The notes beneath the pieces were generated by a model that did not search any database, was not told where the DNA came from, and saw nothing but the letters and a program-made list of their open reading frames with translations. From Branchiostoma floridae (Eukaryota; Chordata; Leptocardii; Amphioxiformes; Branchiostomatidae): a DNA stretch of 64,000 nt. Location: positions 10,846,944 through 10,910,943 of the forward strand of contig NC_049992.1 of the NCBI RefSeq assembly GCF_000003815.2, written 5' to 3'. Each line of letters opens with the position of its first letter. The stretch's first letter is position 1. A program made the translations under genes and the position numbers. Positions 39,150 to 52,100 of the stretch are shown piece after piece.

Positions 39150-40123
39150 TTTTACAATCCATTTTCAAACCCGATGTACTTTGTCAATATCAACAATGGT
39201 AAAATTCCTCACTACGTAAAAGAGTATTTAAGAGTGTTTGTGAGAGCTAGGCAGCTGCTAGGCGAGACTCTAAACACGAAGACTTTTCTAATCATCGCGG
39301 TGAACCAACATACATTTTAATAAACGTTATCTATATGATATGTAATATTAGATTAAAGACAAACGCCTACCTAGCACATTGTCCCGGTGATTGTGGAGGC
39401 ACTGCAATAAATGTGCTGATGAATAAATTGCGATGTACTTTGAACAGTTCATCTTTGGAGTTCATACGTATGCGCCTGTGTTTGAAGGGAAGGGAAACGT
39501 TGCCATTTATTACGTTGAATTTCACAAAAAAATGTCAACGTATATTTCGTACAGATAATGTGTCAATTTAGTTCATAAGATATGCGCTGTGGCAATCATA
39601 AATCACTTTACAATGTAAAGAAAGACAAGACATAAAAACGTTTAAAACTCTCCTTTCAAAGCACCTAACACGACAAACAAGGCATCGAAACCTGTCGAAA
39701 AACTGACTGACCTCAATTCATAAAACCAATTTTGAAACGTTAACGCATCGAAAGACAAAAAAAAAACAAGCTATGTTTCTTTTCGTACGTGATACCGCTA
39801 TAGTATCATGAAAACATCTTAATGTTTATTCATGTAAATAAGTCACGTGATCTCATGTGGGTTGTCAAACCACTGACCACTCAGAACTGGACTGCACAAC
39901 AACAGAGACGGGTCAGCCTCTAAGGCTTCTATAGGTATACGACTTTGACTTTGAGATTTTCTCTTCATTTGTTTTATCGTCTAACTTGTACTTACAATGC
40001 TGATGACAAATCGATTCCTTACGAGAATACCTTATGGATATCGTATTTGGGCACACTCTTTCAACCTGAAATTCGAACAAGCTTTTAAACCTACCTTAAA
40101 GTGATTTTGCCTCTCTCATTCAC

Positions 40124-40130
40124 AGGAGGA
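40124..40130 (+). promoter_or_regulatory. probable 5'UTR splice acceptor before the start codon
   Basis: TTTTGCCTCTCTCATTCACAG ends at 40125, only five bases (GAGGA) before ATGATG. The pyrimidine run plus CAG is a strong 3' splice site, implying a non-coding first exon upstream that I could not place. The promoter is therefore not immediately 5' of the ATG. Confidence 0.55.
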
Positions 40131-43100
40131 ATGATGTTGTGTCTGACAGTTTTGCTGGGTGTGTTGGCTTTGTCAGAAGCACGACCGGGTAAGTCGCACT
40201 ATTAGTCCATGTTGAATTGTGTTGAAGTGCCTATACTCTTCTTCTGTCGACAATATTGTCTTTTTCAATGACATCAAGTTGTACCATAGTGTGGGTTTCT
40301 AGAAAGATTGAGATGAAATTTCTATTGAAAGTTTTTTTTTAATGAAAAGCCTATTGTGTATTCCTCAAACAAGAAACTTGAAAGGAGGTGTGTCAGCTAT
40401 TGTGCTTTATTGTAAATCCATTTTTTTCAAATACCATACTCATTGGTACTCACTTGTTCACAAACTTCGACATTTTTGGTATAGTATGATTTTCTTTAGA
40501 ATTTTTTTTTTAATTGGAAGAAATAAAAATGACGGTAATTTTCTTTAAAATACCACAGACGTTTAAAAGAGAAGAGAAAGGAAAATTTCACTCATAAAGC
40601 ATTACAAAGGACAAAACTTCACCCCTTACACAATAACACTGCCGCAACATAATTTCGTGCTTTTATCACATGAACATATTATGTGTTTTTATTATCTTTA
40701 TTTGTGTGTTATCGTAACACCCGCCGTACGTTAGCCCCATAATTGATAACAATGCTAATCATATTCGTTCCATGTGAAAACACCATGTGGTGAGTGAGCG
40801 CATGTTATCTGGTAATGAGGGTTGGCGTACGCCTTAGGGGTCAAAGGTTAAGGACTCTCTTAGGAATATCCTTGAAACAACGATAGTATAATACTACACG
40901 TCGCTGCTTAGGGCGCCCTAAAAGAGTAAAAACATGCATAAACCTACGAAAGCATGCATCATGTGACTTCACAGACGTGATGTTTGTAGAACGATTGTGG
41001 GCAAATCATACCTATAAAGGTGTACAATATTCTAGTTACATGATTGTTATTAAATACATATGAATGTTGATATAAATTTACCCAACAGGTTTCAGGTTTA
41101 ACCATCCAATATGACGGAAAATGCTTACGTAATAGTCACCTAACTGCAAACATCTTATTTATTTACATGATTTCCCTGTTGTTATTGCAATATCAACTGA
41201 CGAACACTATCAGGTACACTGGTACCGGTGTTTCATGGGTACGTTGTGCGTACATTCGTGAGCTACGATTCGCTGAGTACAAATAAAGACAAAGGTGGGC
41301 ATACAAATGTCCCCATGTGAATAAGAAATACTCTAACCCTATCAGTAAAACCTTGTACTGTACGTAGATGCCTCCATGTGAATAAGAAATGAAAACTCTC
41401 ACCATATCAGTAGCATGTTATGCTGTACAGATGCCCTGAGTGAGTTCACTAAGAGAAGTGACCGCAGGATCTCCGGACACGACACCAGGACGTACTGCGG
41501 CATAAGTGTGGAGCAGTGCGCCGGGCGGTGTCACACGGACTCCGACTACAACTGTCGCTCCTTCGAGCACGACGGAAGGTGAGGGTCATTCAGAACTTTG
41601 TTGTTGGCATCATCTCGAGAGACAATGGGGTAGGCAAACAGTCACTTTCCGACGTGAGTTCAGCGACATGTTCGCCTGGCCTGCACATGACTTTTTAAGG
41701 TGAAGAAGGAGTTTGCAAATATATTGATTACACGCAAACGAAAAGAAATCATCCAGGCAGGTGAAAAGTGCGTAGCATACCAGTAGTTTTCATTTTTGTC
41801 TTGTTTCCTATGCTCTGACATCAAAGATTGTATTCCTTATTGGGAGAGACGACTACATGCATATGTCTGTGTGTCCGTTTCCCTTAAACAGCTCGACTTG
41901 ATTCCTATAACTGTCTTGCCCTAAAAAAATTGCGCGAAACATAGCTTCATTTCAAATTCTATCTTTCCTGTACAAAATACATGAGAAACATATGCGCATG
42001 CATGTACATTTCTGATCAAATTTTTATTGAAAACCATTGAATAACTGCACACACAGCTGCTGCCGAACGAGCGAGTCCAACACAGAGACCGACCCGAGCC
42101 ATTACGAGGTACGAAGCGGTACTGACTACTACGAGCTGAAGCCGGGGGCGTGGCTGGATTACTATACGGAGTTCAAAAACCACCGCCTCCAGGACTCAGC
42201 CAATCAGGTCCTGTGTAACCTCAAGCCTGACGACTGTGGACGGAAGTGCATGCAAGCAACGTTTCAATGCAGGTATTGAACAATTTGTAATACGTAGTGT
42301 TATACTTAACGTTAGTTCACCTCTATTCACGGTGTAACCTTAGATCCACTGTTTAAAAAAAACCAGGGACGGTGGTTTGAAACTTCAACATATTCAAAAT
42401 ATTTCAGTTTAAAACCAAATGTCTGTAGACTTGATATCCCTACATACTTTGTTGCTAACAAAAGTAATGTATATATGTTACGCCGCGAATAAAAGTGGGG
42501 TTACCTATCTAGTGTTATACCTTCTGCTCAGATTGCCTTTTGTGTGAATAGATGAATGAATGAACGGAATTTTTCTCTTGTCTAACGATGATATGGTCTA
42601 ATCTTAATCGCAGGTCCTTCTACTTTGATCGTTCCTTTGGTTGCTGCTACTTGAGCGACAAGACGCGATCTTCGGGCTCCTACGTCTCCTCCAGCTCGCA
42701 CGACTACCACGAGGTGAAATCTGGTGAGAGTCACAAAATTCTGAAATATAGTCTAATAGCCTTTTTTAAGCCGTGGGGGCATTGGGTCGTTATCTACTAT
42801 CATGTTTAAGGCACTGAGCATTTGGACGTCAAGCCCATCCTTCTCCTTCAACGACCATTTTACCTCCCCAATCGAAGTCAGGCGCCCATTTTTGCAACTG
42901 GGTGGAGTCACAGTAAGGAAAGACTTCCGAAGGATACAACGTCTGGCCAGCAATGCCAGGCATCCCACCCGTGACCTCTCGAACACGCGTCCGCTAGCCC
43001 AGTCACTCGGCCATTCAACACCACTCTTTCAACGTCTGCTGACGAAAAAAGCAGATTCTATGTCCACTTTACATGTAGTTGAAATATGAATCTTCTGAAT

Positions 43101-46100
43101 CCTCAAAGAAAGTACAGTGTCGATGCGAATAGTCTGTATTAAGTATGGGTAATTAGATATCACTGAATTTACTTCGACAGCTATACATTAGCCATTATAC
43201 TGAATATAAATCCCACAGTGGTACCGAGCTAGATTACTTACTGAGCAAAGCAACTTGCCTTAATTAAACTAGACATTTTCTCTTTTCGCGTTTTAAAACA
43301 CAACGTTAAATTGTTACAGGCGCATTGTCCGACTACTTCGAGGTCCAGAGGAGTCACCAACTCGCCAACAACAATGACCTGGTGTTGTGCAGCGTCAGTG
43401 TGGACGACTGTCAGCAACGGTGTCTTCAGGAAACCTCCTTCTCCTGCAAGTCTTTCGACTTCACTCACTCGTGGGGGTATGTTTTCCTAAGACGTACACA
43501 GTATCTTTATAGACTTTAAATGTGAAAACAACATCTGACTTCACCCAAATGTGATAAATGTCTATTCTCCAATTGAATTTACCGGTACTATAAGACAGTA
43601 CACAAAAGGCAAACGCAGCATTCACTGGCAACTATGGACACTGCTTTGGCGCTTGTAAATTTGATACTGTCTTATGCCACCGGTAAATCTGATTGGGGAT
43701 TACTAAATGTCTACCATATAAATCATTAAAAACACTTCGATCACTCGAAATGCATGTATCAATTCAAACTTTGACAGAAAAAATGATGCAGCCATTTTGT
43801 TACAGGCTAATGGGGGCGGACTTATTTTTATCCCTACGTAAAGACGGTCTTATTTCGTTCAACCCAAGGCTTCCTAACGTTACATGTATTGTTTCACCCT
43901 TGAATAGATGTTGTTATTTGAGCTCGTCTGACCGAACAACTGCATCCTCGAGTTATCAGTCCGCCAGCGGAATTGACTACTACCAAGTCAAGACAGGCAA
44001 GTATCAATCGGATATATCATTACAGAGAATCAGTACAAACAAGCTTGCATGCATAAAATCAGTGTTTGTTTGCAACAATCTCTGTTCAACCTTTCTAAAA
44101 ACTAACGAACAAGACTTGGGCTACAAAATAGAAATAAATACCTTAACGAAGACAAATGAAAACGTATCTAGCAGACTTAAGCTGAAAAGTAACTTTGCAG
44201 TTAAAAGAAAATACTTGAAGCCAGAGAATCGTATTTGAAATGTGTTGATTTCATCATCTGTTCTATCTTGCCGCCAGGCTACCGTTGGCGAACTGACGGG
44301 AGATGTGGACACGGGTACTCGGCAGATTTGGCGACCCCTGCCGAGTGTAACCCCGATGGAGACTACTGCTGCGTGAACACCAGGTGTCAGACGGGCACAT
44401 GCAGCAGCGGGGCCGATTATCGTGAGTTTTTTTCTTCAAAATTTGCTTTTCAGACAAACAAGGACAATATGGCACTGAATTCAAGTGTTATTTGTAAGTT
44501 ATCTTAACAGACCTTAACAGTGCCACAAGGAATAGACGGATGGAAGCCCCATAGCCTTTTTAGGCTTTGGGTATTGGAAGGCGAGGTGTTTCACCATTTT
44601 ATCTCCCAAACCGAAGTCAGTCACCCATTTTTACACATTGGTTTAGGGAGGAAAGTCGTGTAAAGTGCAGTTCCTAAGGGCAATACGTTGTAATTGGTGA
44701 CATGACAAGATATCAAATCTGGGATCACTTGTCCTGAGCCGAACACTCTGTCGTATACTAGTACGCCACTCGACCCCACATGAGTTGTTATGTGCTAATT
44801 AACCACAAGGGGGCGCAAATGTCAGCAACTCTAGTTCGTGAGGAAAATGGAGCGTGCTTACGCTCAAGTATCCTGAGGTTATGTTTAACCGCAGGATACT
44901 AATTCATAACAATCAATAGTACTACAATAAAACTACTTTGCGATCGTAATTTGGCAACCCTGCTTATAGTTTTCTTGAAAATGTCACCACAATATGTTTA
45001 ATATGCTGTTTTGTCAATTTCAATGCCAGGTGGTTGGAACAGATGCGGCGAGCGAGAGTGCACGTGCTCCTCTAGCGACAAGAGAGTGAGCTGCAACAGC
45101 CGCTCTCTGACCTCCGTGGACTTCTTCGTCCCCAGAAGCACAAGATATCTGTGAGACTATAACAATTATAAACCTCATGTAATCTCTAGACAGATTTACC
45201 AGTGGCATAAGATAGCACATGTATCAAAGCTGGCTAAGGAGTACAGCTGGCCAAAGGGAGTCAAACACACTCATAGGCCGGCTTCACTCCTCTGCCAGCT
45301 TTTGATACTATCTTATGATACCGTAGGATCTGCTTGGAGATTAAACCTCCTGTACTGTCATTATTAGAACCAGATAATGAGGATTTAAGATTGCAAGTTC
45401 TCATTGTCCGGATTTCAAGTGTGTTAAACTTGATTTGACCGCATTTACAGTCGGCGCTGCTAATATATCCATCTACTAAACGGTCTATCATCGCCTTTTT
45501 ATGTATGCACAGCACGCCCCGTCACTTCAAGTGTATAAAAACGCTTTGTCCACATCGCGATGTTTCTTGGCATGGTTGATCATTGGTTAGGGTTAAGGCT
45601 TCTTGATTGGGGTTCTAACCAGAAGTGATACAATTTTTCTCGATTTTTTTTTTACCATTTATCACTATACTGTCGTTCATATGTAATTAAAATGCTGATT
45701 TATATAAGTTTGTGCTTCTTACCACTGAGCCGTTTCCAAGTTTCCAAGTGTTGTCTTCCCCCTCAAAGAGTTATGATCAAAACGCTCAGATATGGTAATA
45801 CCCCTGTCATATTTGGCGAAAATCGATCGGACGACGATTCTGCGGCAATCACTCGAGTCTCGCTTGAGAATGATAACTTTATTGCACAACAATTGTACAA
45901 GGTACAAAGTATGGCTTATATGTGACAGGGACGGTTTTCAGGTGAAAAATACACATCTGCCGATCTTCCATGGATACGCCCGAAGATTGTGGATACTGTG
46001 ACCGGGGTATGAAGACAGCGATATGGCGACGGCCGTTCGGAAAGACGACGATCATTTACGAGACGAAAAATGCTTCGGCGCTATTTGATACTATATACCA

Positions 46101-49100
46101 CCCCACTATGCTCCTAACCGTTTTAGTAACATTTCTTGTTATCTTCTAACAATTTCCACAGAGATCTGAGTTCTAACGACCTCCATGGACTTCCAGTGGC
46201 CACACTAGCCGGCCTCAACGAGCTCAACACATTGTAAGCACATAGTCTTTAACTGTTTCCGAAGTTTTATATCTCACACTATGAATATTTCAGTGTCATA
46301 TGGTGGTTAAGACCAACACCAGAGTGGTCATATCGACTGATTGATGTACTTTTTCTACAGAGACTTGTCCAATAACCACATCAGCACCTTGCCCTACGGA
46401 ATCATGGAAGACCTCAGCAGCCTTCAGACATTGTAAGCAAATGTTTGTCGTGTTACAGTACTTTTGACTTATCGTTGAATGGGAATATTACCTAGGTATA
46501 AAGGATATCTAAATAACATATCTTATCGCCATTACTAAAGATGGCCATCATATATCTTAACAGTGGGCGCGATTATATGGGTTCGCAAGCATCGTCAGTA
46601 AAATGAAGACAAATGTTGTAATAACATGCTACAGCCGGCTACATGTTTGTAATAGATAGATTAGACGCATATCTGCATATATAGATGTGTATGATTGTTT
46701 CCATTGTTACATATGTGTGATTCTTACCATGTGATCTGCACTTGGCCCAGTGGGGCAAAATGTGCAATAAAGGTCTTCATTCGTTAAATAACGATAAGCC
46801 TATTGATGAAATAAATACTATATATCTGTTGACAATAGCAAAACATGGCGTTTTCCAGAAGGGCAAAACGTTGATAATCGGTAGAATCGCCACCCAAATG
46901 TTAAGACGGAAAAATTGCAATTTTGCTGAGACGCAAAATGTTTTTTTTTTTACAGGAAGCTAAATGGCAACACGTTCAGTAACTTCGACATGGGGATCGT
47001 TCTGAACATACCCAACTTGAGGAACTTGTAAGTTCAGTTTTATAGCAACTTCCGGCATTCCTTGCCAGATATCTATATATGCTGCGATGCCTGAGATTCC
47101 GATAGTTCCCTATAAGCGAACGTAACATCCTTAAAGCAGAAGCTTAAGTCGCCTTATTTAAAACTATAAGGAAGCAGAAGATATCCCAAAGCCTTACAAA
47201 CCTACATTTTATTGTAGGTTCTTAAGATAGATAATACTATCGTACTACTGTAAATGCAGAAATGTTCGCGGCGGATTAATGTTCGCGGTTTTCGCGGTCT
47301 TTCGCGGTGACCACTTCACCGCGAATTTAAAACCACCGCGAACATTTTTCTACTATGATATTAGATTGCAGTCTATGGTGTTACCGCGAACTTAAATCCA
47401 CCGCGAAAAGTCATTTTCCCGCTACCGCGAAATTAAATCCCCGCGAACTTAAAAACATTTACAGTATTCTGACCGACAGCTTGTTTGATTGAATGATTAT
47501 TTGAGGATGTTAGCTTACTGTCACATTGCATTATACAGTCAACGTGCTTCTTTAGTTTGTACCTTGCGATAATCTGAAGAAAGACCTTTGCAACAGACCT
47601 GAGTCTGCTTACAGATGTGCCCTATGTGGTAAAGACTGTAATTCTAGGACAGTCAAACCATATCCAAAGCTGTAGGGCTGATATCAAATAGGATTTTACC
47701 ACGGTCAACACTGCGCGAAGGAGGCCATATATATATCAATCTTCCTGTTTAAGGCCTACGTCACATTTTCTACCCGGGGTCCGGCCGGGCTGTTTTCGAA
47801 AACGAAACAATTAAAGTTTATGCCAATAAATATGCACAAGGCATGCTGTTGAATTATGTTTGGTCCGTTTTGTGTTTTTCTCGTCTTTTATATCATTCTT
47901 TTTGTTCCCCATAACTGCCCGGCTGGAAATGTGACGTCAGCCTAACGTTGCGCTATCCAATGATAAATGGTAGCAGGGATTGTCCAAAGTAATGGTGGAC
48001 TCTCACTACACTTGGGGCACCGGTGCGGCACTGCGGGATTCGTTCACTGCGGCACTGTTGTGTTATGAAATTTTCGCGATTTTTGATAATTTAGATATCA
48101 AGTAATACGTAAAAGTATGACGGAAGAAAATTCGTTCTTTATCTCTGAAATCAGTCGAGTCATCTATGAACCTCGAAGTGCCGCACCGCTGCCGCAACTG
48201 TAGTGAGAGTCCACCTTTAGTGAAAAGCGACTGACGAACAGAAATTTGATCTCCATTGCCCATTTCCAGCTACCTGTCGTCGAGCACCCTCGTCCGCTTC
48301 ACGTGGACCTACCAGCCGGAGACTGTCCCGGGCGTATCCTGCCCTTCCTCCAACTGTTACTCCGCCTGCGGGGACCCGAGCTACCTGAACGGGCCCCAGG
48401 ACTGGAGCAGGCTGCAGGCACACCTCGTCATCAAGAAACTCTACTTCGACTTGTCGGAGCTGTTTTATTACGTCAGTGACGTCACGCAGTCGGTCACCAT
48501 CTATGCCGACACGGTGGTGACGTCAGTGGGTGTTAGGTAAGTCATGTACAAAGTCACGTGTTTGGAGAGCTTCGGTCAGTCGTCCTGGTGAAGGCTACAG
48601 AATCGACTGAAAAGTTCATTTTTGTTACACAAAGAAAAAGAGCGTAGACAAAGAGAGGACATATTATTAGCAGGGCCGTGCGAAACAAATAGGGTAGCAA
48701 GAAAGTATGTACAATGTTGTTCATACCTCTAAATAAAAGTTGTTTTTTCTTGTTCCAGCTTCAACTTCGCGTTGACCATAAACGCACGCCAGTTCTGGAC
48801 GGACGACGGCTACTTGTCCTTCAGCCTCCCGAGCGGTCAGCACTCCGGACCCATGGTCAGCTGTGGCCTACTGGACGACAACTGGCGGCAGATCAACATC
48901 AAAATCGGAGACCGTCTGAAGGTAAGGCGAACTTCTGCACAAAATTTCTTTTAATGTATGAATGTATTTACCTTCATCTTGGTTTTATTCTGAAATAGGA
49001 GGGAATAGGCGCTGTTTAAAGTTAGTGGCTAAAACATTATGCAGTACAGTAGAAGTGTAGAACACCTACTCCCGGGTTTATGATTGAGCGGTTTATAGAA

Positions 49101-52100
49101 GTCACCACGAAAGCTGCAATAATACAAACCCCGCCAACGGTTCAAGATATACTTTTATCTGAGGCTGCCTTCAATAACTCTGTACAAATTGACTAGCTTG
49201 TGGCCAATCTGGAGAAGGGACTCATTTCTAGAATTTTTTAGCCTCTTTTTCTTTAAACAACACGTAGAAAAGAAATATTAGTTGGAAAGCAAATTGTGAT
49301 GTATGGTGTTATTTCATGCATGACACAGTTAAAAACTTATCTCATGGACCTCTTTGTCATGTTACTTTTATAGGTGAACCTGGTAACGAACGAGTCTTAC
49401 GCGATGCCATACCCGTGTAGCCAGACGTCCAACTCCGCCCTGACGGTCCAAGCCGACAAGGACGTGCTGGGTCTGGCTGTCCAGTGTGCCCGCATCCTGG
49501 CCGATAGCCACGACCTGAGCGACCCGCGGAGCCTGCCCCTGACCATGGTGGACTGGACCATTGTGCAGGCCCGCAGGGGTGGAGCTATAGGTGCCGTGCA
49601 TCATGACGCCATCCAGGCAAGGTCGGAGCTCAAGGTAATAAAGGAAAACTTTCAAATTGACAAAGGAAAAACGGATGGGAATCGACAGAGCCACTTTTGA
49701 ACTATCTTAAGATTTCAACATAGCAACTTTTGATGTATCTAAATTTTAAAGGTAAGCCGATACATGTAGTAGCATACAACGCTAGCATGCTGTTTATTCT
49801 TTCATGTGTTGTTTTCAAATTGATAGCTTAACAAAATTGTATCACATTATTAAATTTAGTGTGTCTGTCAGGGTGTGGCGCAACGGCTAGAGCGTTGGAA
49901 TCAGAATCAGTAGGTCCTTAGTTCGATACTCGCCAAGCCCCTGCCCCCATGACGGTCGATTGACGCCCACCGAGCCTCACGGCTAATCTGTCTAAAGCTG
50001 CCAAAAACACCTACGGATTTGGTGCTGCCAGTGTGTCAACATCTGCACACTTTCCACTAAGACCCGTGATTTTTAAAATTCATTTCTAATCAAATTTAGT
50101 CCAACATCGACGAGTATGACAAGAGGCGTTTAAAGGCTTTAGCTTAAAAGCTAACTACTACTAATCACATTTTCCGATGTCGTCCATCCATGCTATCCAT
50201 TGAAGGAATACCTTTTAAAGAATGTGGTATTTTGGGCATCGTCGACGCAACGACGTACGAACAACACCAATTCAAAATGACAAAGTTAACATTACAAAAA
50301 TATTCGTTTACTACCAAATCAGAATGCTTATATTTCTATATGGTAAAGAAAGATGTTCTTCTGATGTTCAAATAATAGATTAACTTCTATTTGCCATTTT
50401 GTTTGGCACAGTTGGCGGGTGCCGGATACCATTACGTGCCGTACATGTCTATGGCTGTGTACCAGAACATGCTCAGTAACTACTACAGCCAGGTGAGTTA
50501 ACATGTTTACTCAAGTTGTTGTTTTACTCCTTATTACACCTTATTCCTAGTCAGGAATGAAGAAAATCCATAGTTTGTCTGTTCTTTAACACACACATGG
50601 GATGGTTCATTGTGTTATTGTGGTCCCATGATAAGCTCTAGATATTCTTTGCATGTTGTAGGGTTCTTCTTCACGACATCTGTTATTTCTCAATCACACA
50701 TGTACATATTGCTATAAATTCTTCATGACTTGTCTACGTTACAAAATTAGACAACAGTGAGAGTACGACGGGTATAGATGTTAAGCAATGTAAAGTAACG
50801 GTCGCACATTGCAATGGAAAGAAGAACTGATATAAACCTGAACGGATACCTGTATACAGCCACTGATATTCTATGGATATGACAAGAAAACAACCAGGCA
50901 TCCCCTTGTGTATGTTGCAGATCAACGTGTACCGGCAGGAGTATAACCGTCTGATGGACAGGACCCAGTCCATCAACGTGCGGCTGGAGGCGGCACGGGC
51001 CCTGCTGGCACGTGTCGATGACGTCACGTACCTACAGGAACAGGACCTGGCTGATCTGGAGCAGGAGATTGAGCGCACCAAACAAACCAGGGTGGACATG
51101 AAGGCTCGCTTTGAGGAGTCAAAGGTACGGAGAGTACATATCAACACTTCTTGTATGTATGCAAATACCTTACGATTGGGATCGCATTGTAAACACTACA
51201 TGGACTTCGAATTCCTAATACATGTATACGTAAGTACGTTTGGGACCGCATTTGCTAGTACGAGGGGCATTCAATAAGTAATGCCCCTGACCCATTGCCA
51301 GTTGTCTGATCTAGATGAAATGTTGCATGTGTAATGAGTCATATCTCTATGGGTTATGTTGCAAAAAACAGCTCTGAACTAATTGTGGTTACTGATTTAC
51401 TGGTGTTTGAACTGAGTCAGGTGCGAAATGGACCAGGTGTGAAATGGAGCAAGTTGAGTGTCGCGCAGTGATCCGGTTTTTGTATTTGAAAGGACACACA
51501 CCAAAAGGGACTTTTGATGAAATGAAAAAAACTTATGGTGATGATGCCCCATCATATGACCTTGTAAAACGCTGGCATCCTGAATTCAAACATGGCCGGA
51601 AGTCTGTGGAAACAGCTCCCAGACCTGGTCGTCCCTCTTGTGCCATTGATGAGGCACCTGTCGGAGGACCAACCTGGGATGTCCTACAAGAACGGTGTCC
51701 AGAGCTACATCAAATACTGGGAGAAATGCATAACTCTGGGTGGTTCCTATGTAGAGAAAGACTAATAACTGTGCCAAGTTTCATTAATCTCCTGCTATGG
51801 GAAATGGGTCAGGGATATTACTTATTGAATGCCCCTCGTAGCGACCCCTTCCTGTAGTGCGTCAGAATTGTCCTCTTTGAGGAAGGGGACTAGAATGGCC
51901 TTGAAGTTGACCGGAACCAAGAACTTTGTTATCGAGTGACATGACTTGACAGTTACCAACCTGATAAAACTGTTCAGGAATTCCAAACCACATTTTAAAT
52001 GACGTTTATAATGCAAGACAGGAACAAGCGCTAATACCTAAAACCGATTCAAATACCGTGTATGCGGATGACTAAAGGAATCGTATGATTCAACTAAATC

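Larger units (their letters stand above)
25622..40125. other. gene-poor stretch with GC-rich islands
   Basis: About 14.5 kb with no gene I can defend. GC-richer islands at about 29.85-30.15, 32.4-33.06 and 36.5-37.05 kb contain long frames on both strands but no consistent splice-joined model, so they may be conserved non-coding elements or isolated exons. Repeats seen: a SINE head (28095-28185), a LINE-like tail (28765-28850), a polypurine tract (34044-34255), a degenerate MITE A (34825-35027), a TE-like foldback (35620-36200), a 63-64 bp tandem repeat (38187-38385) and MITE C (38981-39149). Confidence 0.5.
41431..43996 (+). other. three PAN/apple-like repeats (exons 2-6)
   Basis: Repeat 1 is exon 2 plus the first half of exon 3, repeat 2 the second half of exon 3 plus exon 4, repeat 3 exons 5 and 6. 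Each reads F..(R/Q/H)..L/I......L/Y-C.(I/L/V)....C...C......C(R/K)SF.(Y/F/H)D/T, then CC(Y/R)(L/T)S, a Ser/Thr-rich run and D/HYY/H(E/Q)(L/V)K. The CRSF...CCYLS pattern is characteristic of PAN/apple folds, which bind proteins or carbohydrates. The intron inside each repeat is phase 2 at the same place, and the repeat 2/3 boundary intron is phase 1. No intron separates repeats 1 and 2. Confidence 0.7.

Noticed and set aside
51444-51857. 137-codon frame as a host gene or extra exon of the PAN-LRR gene
   Set aside because: It is the HTH part of a deleted mariner transposase bounded by terminal repeats inside intron 16.
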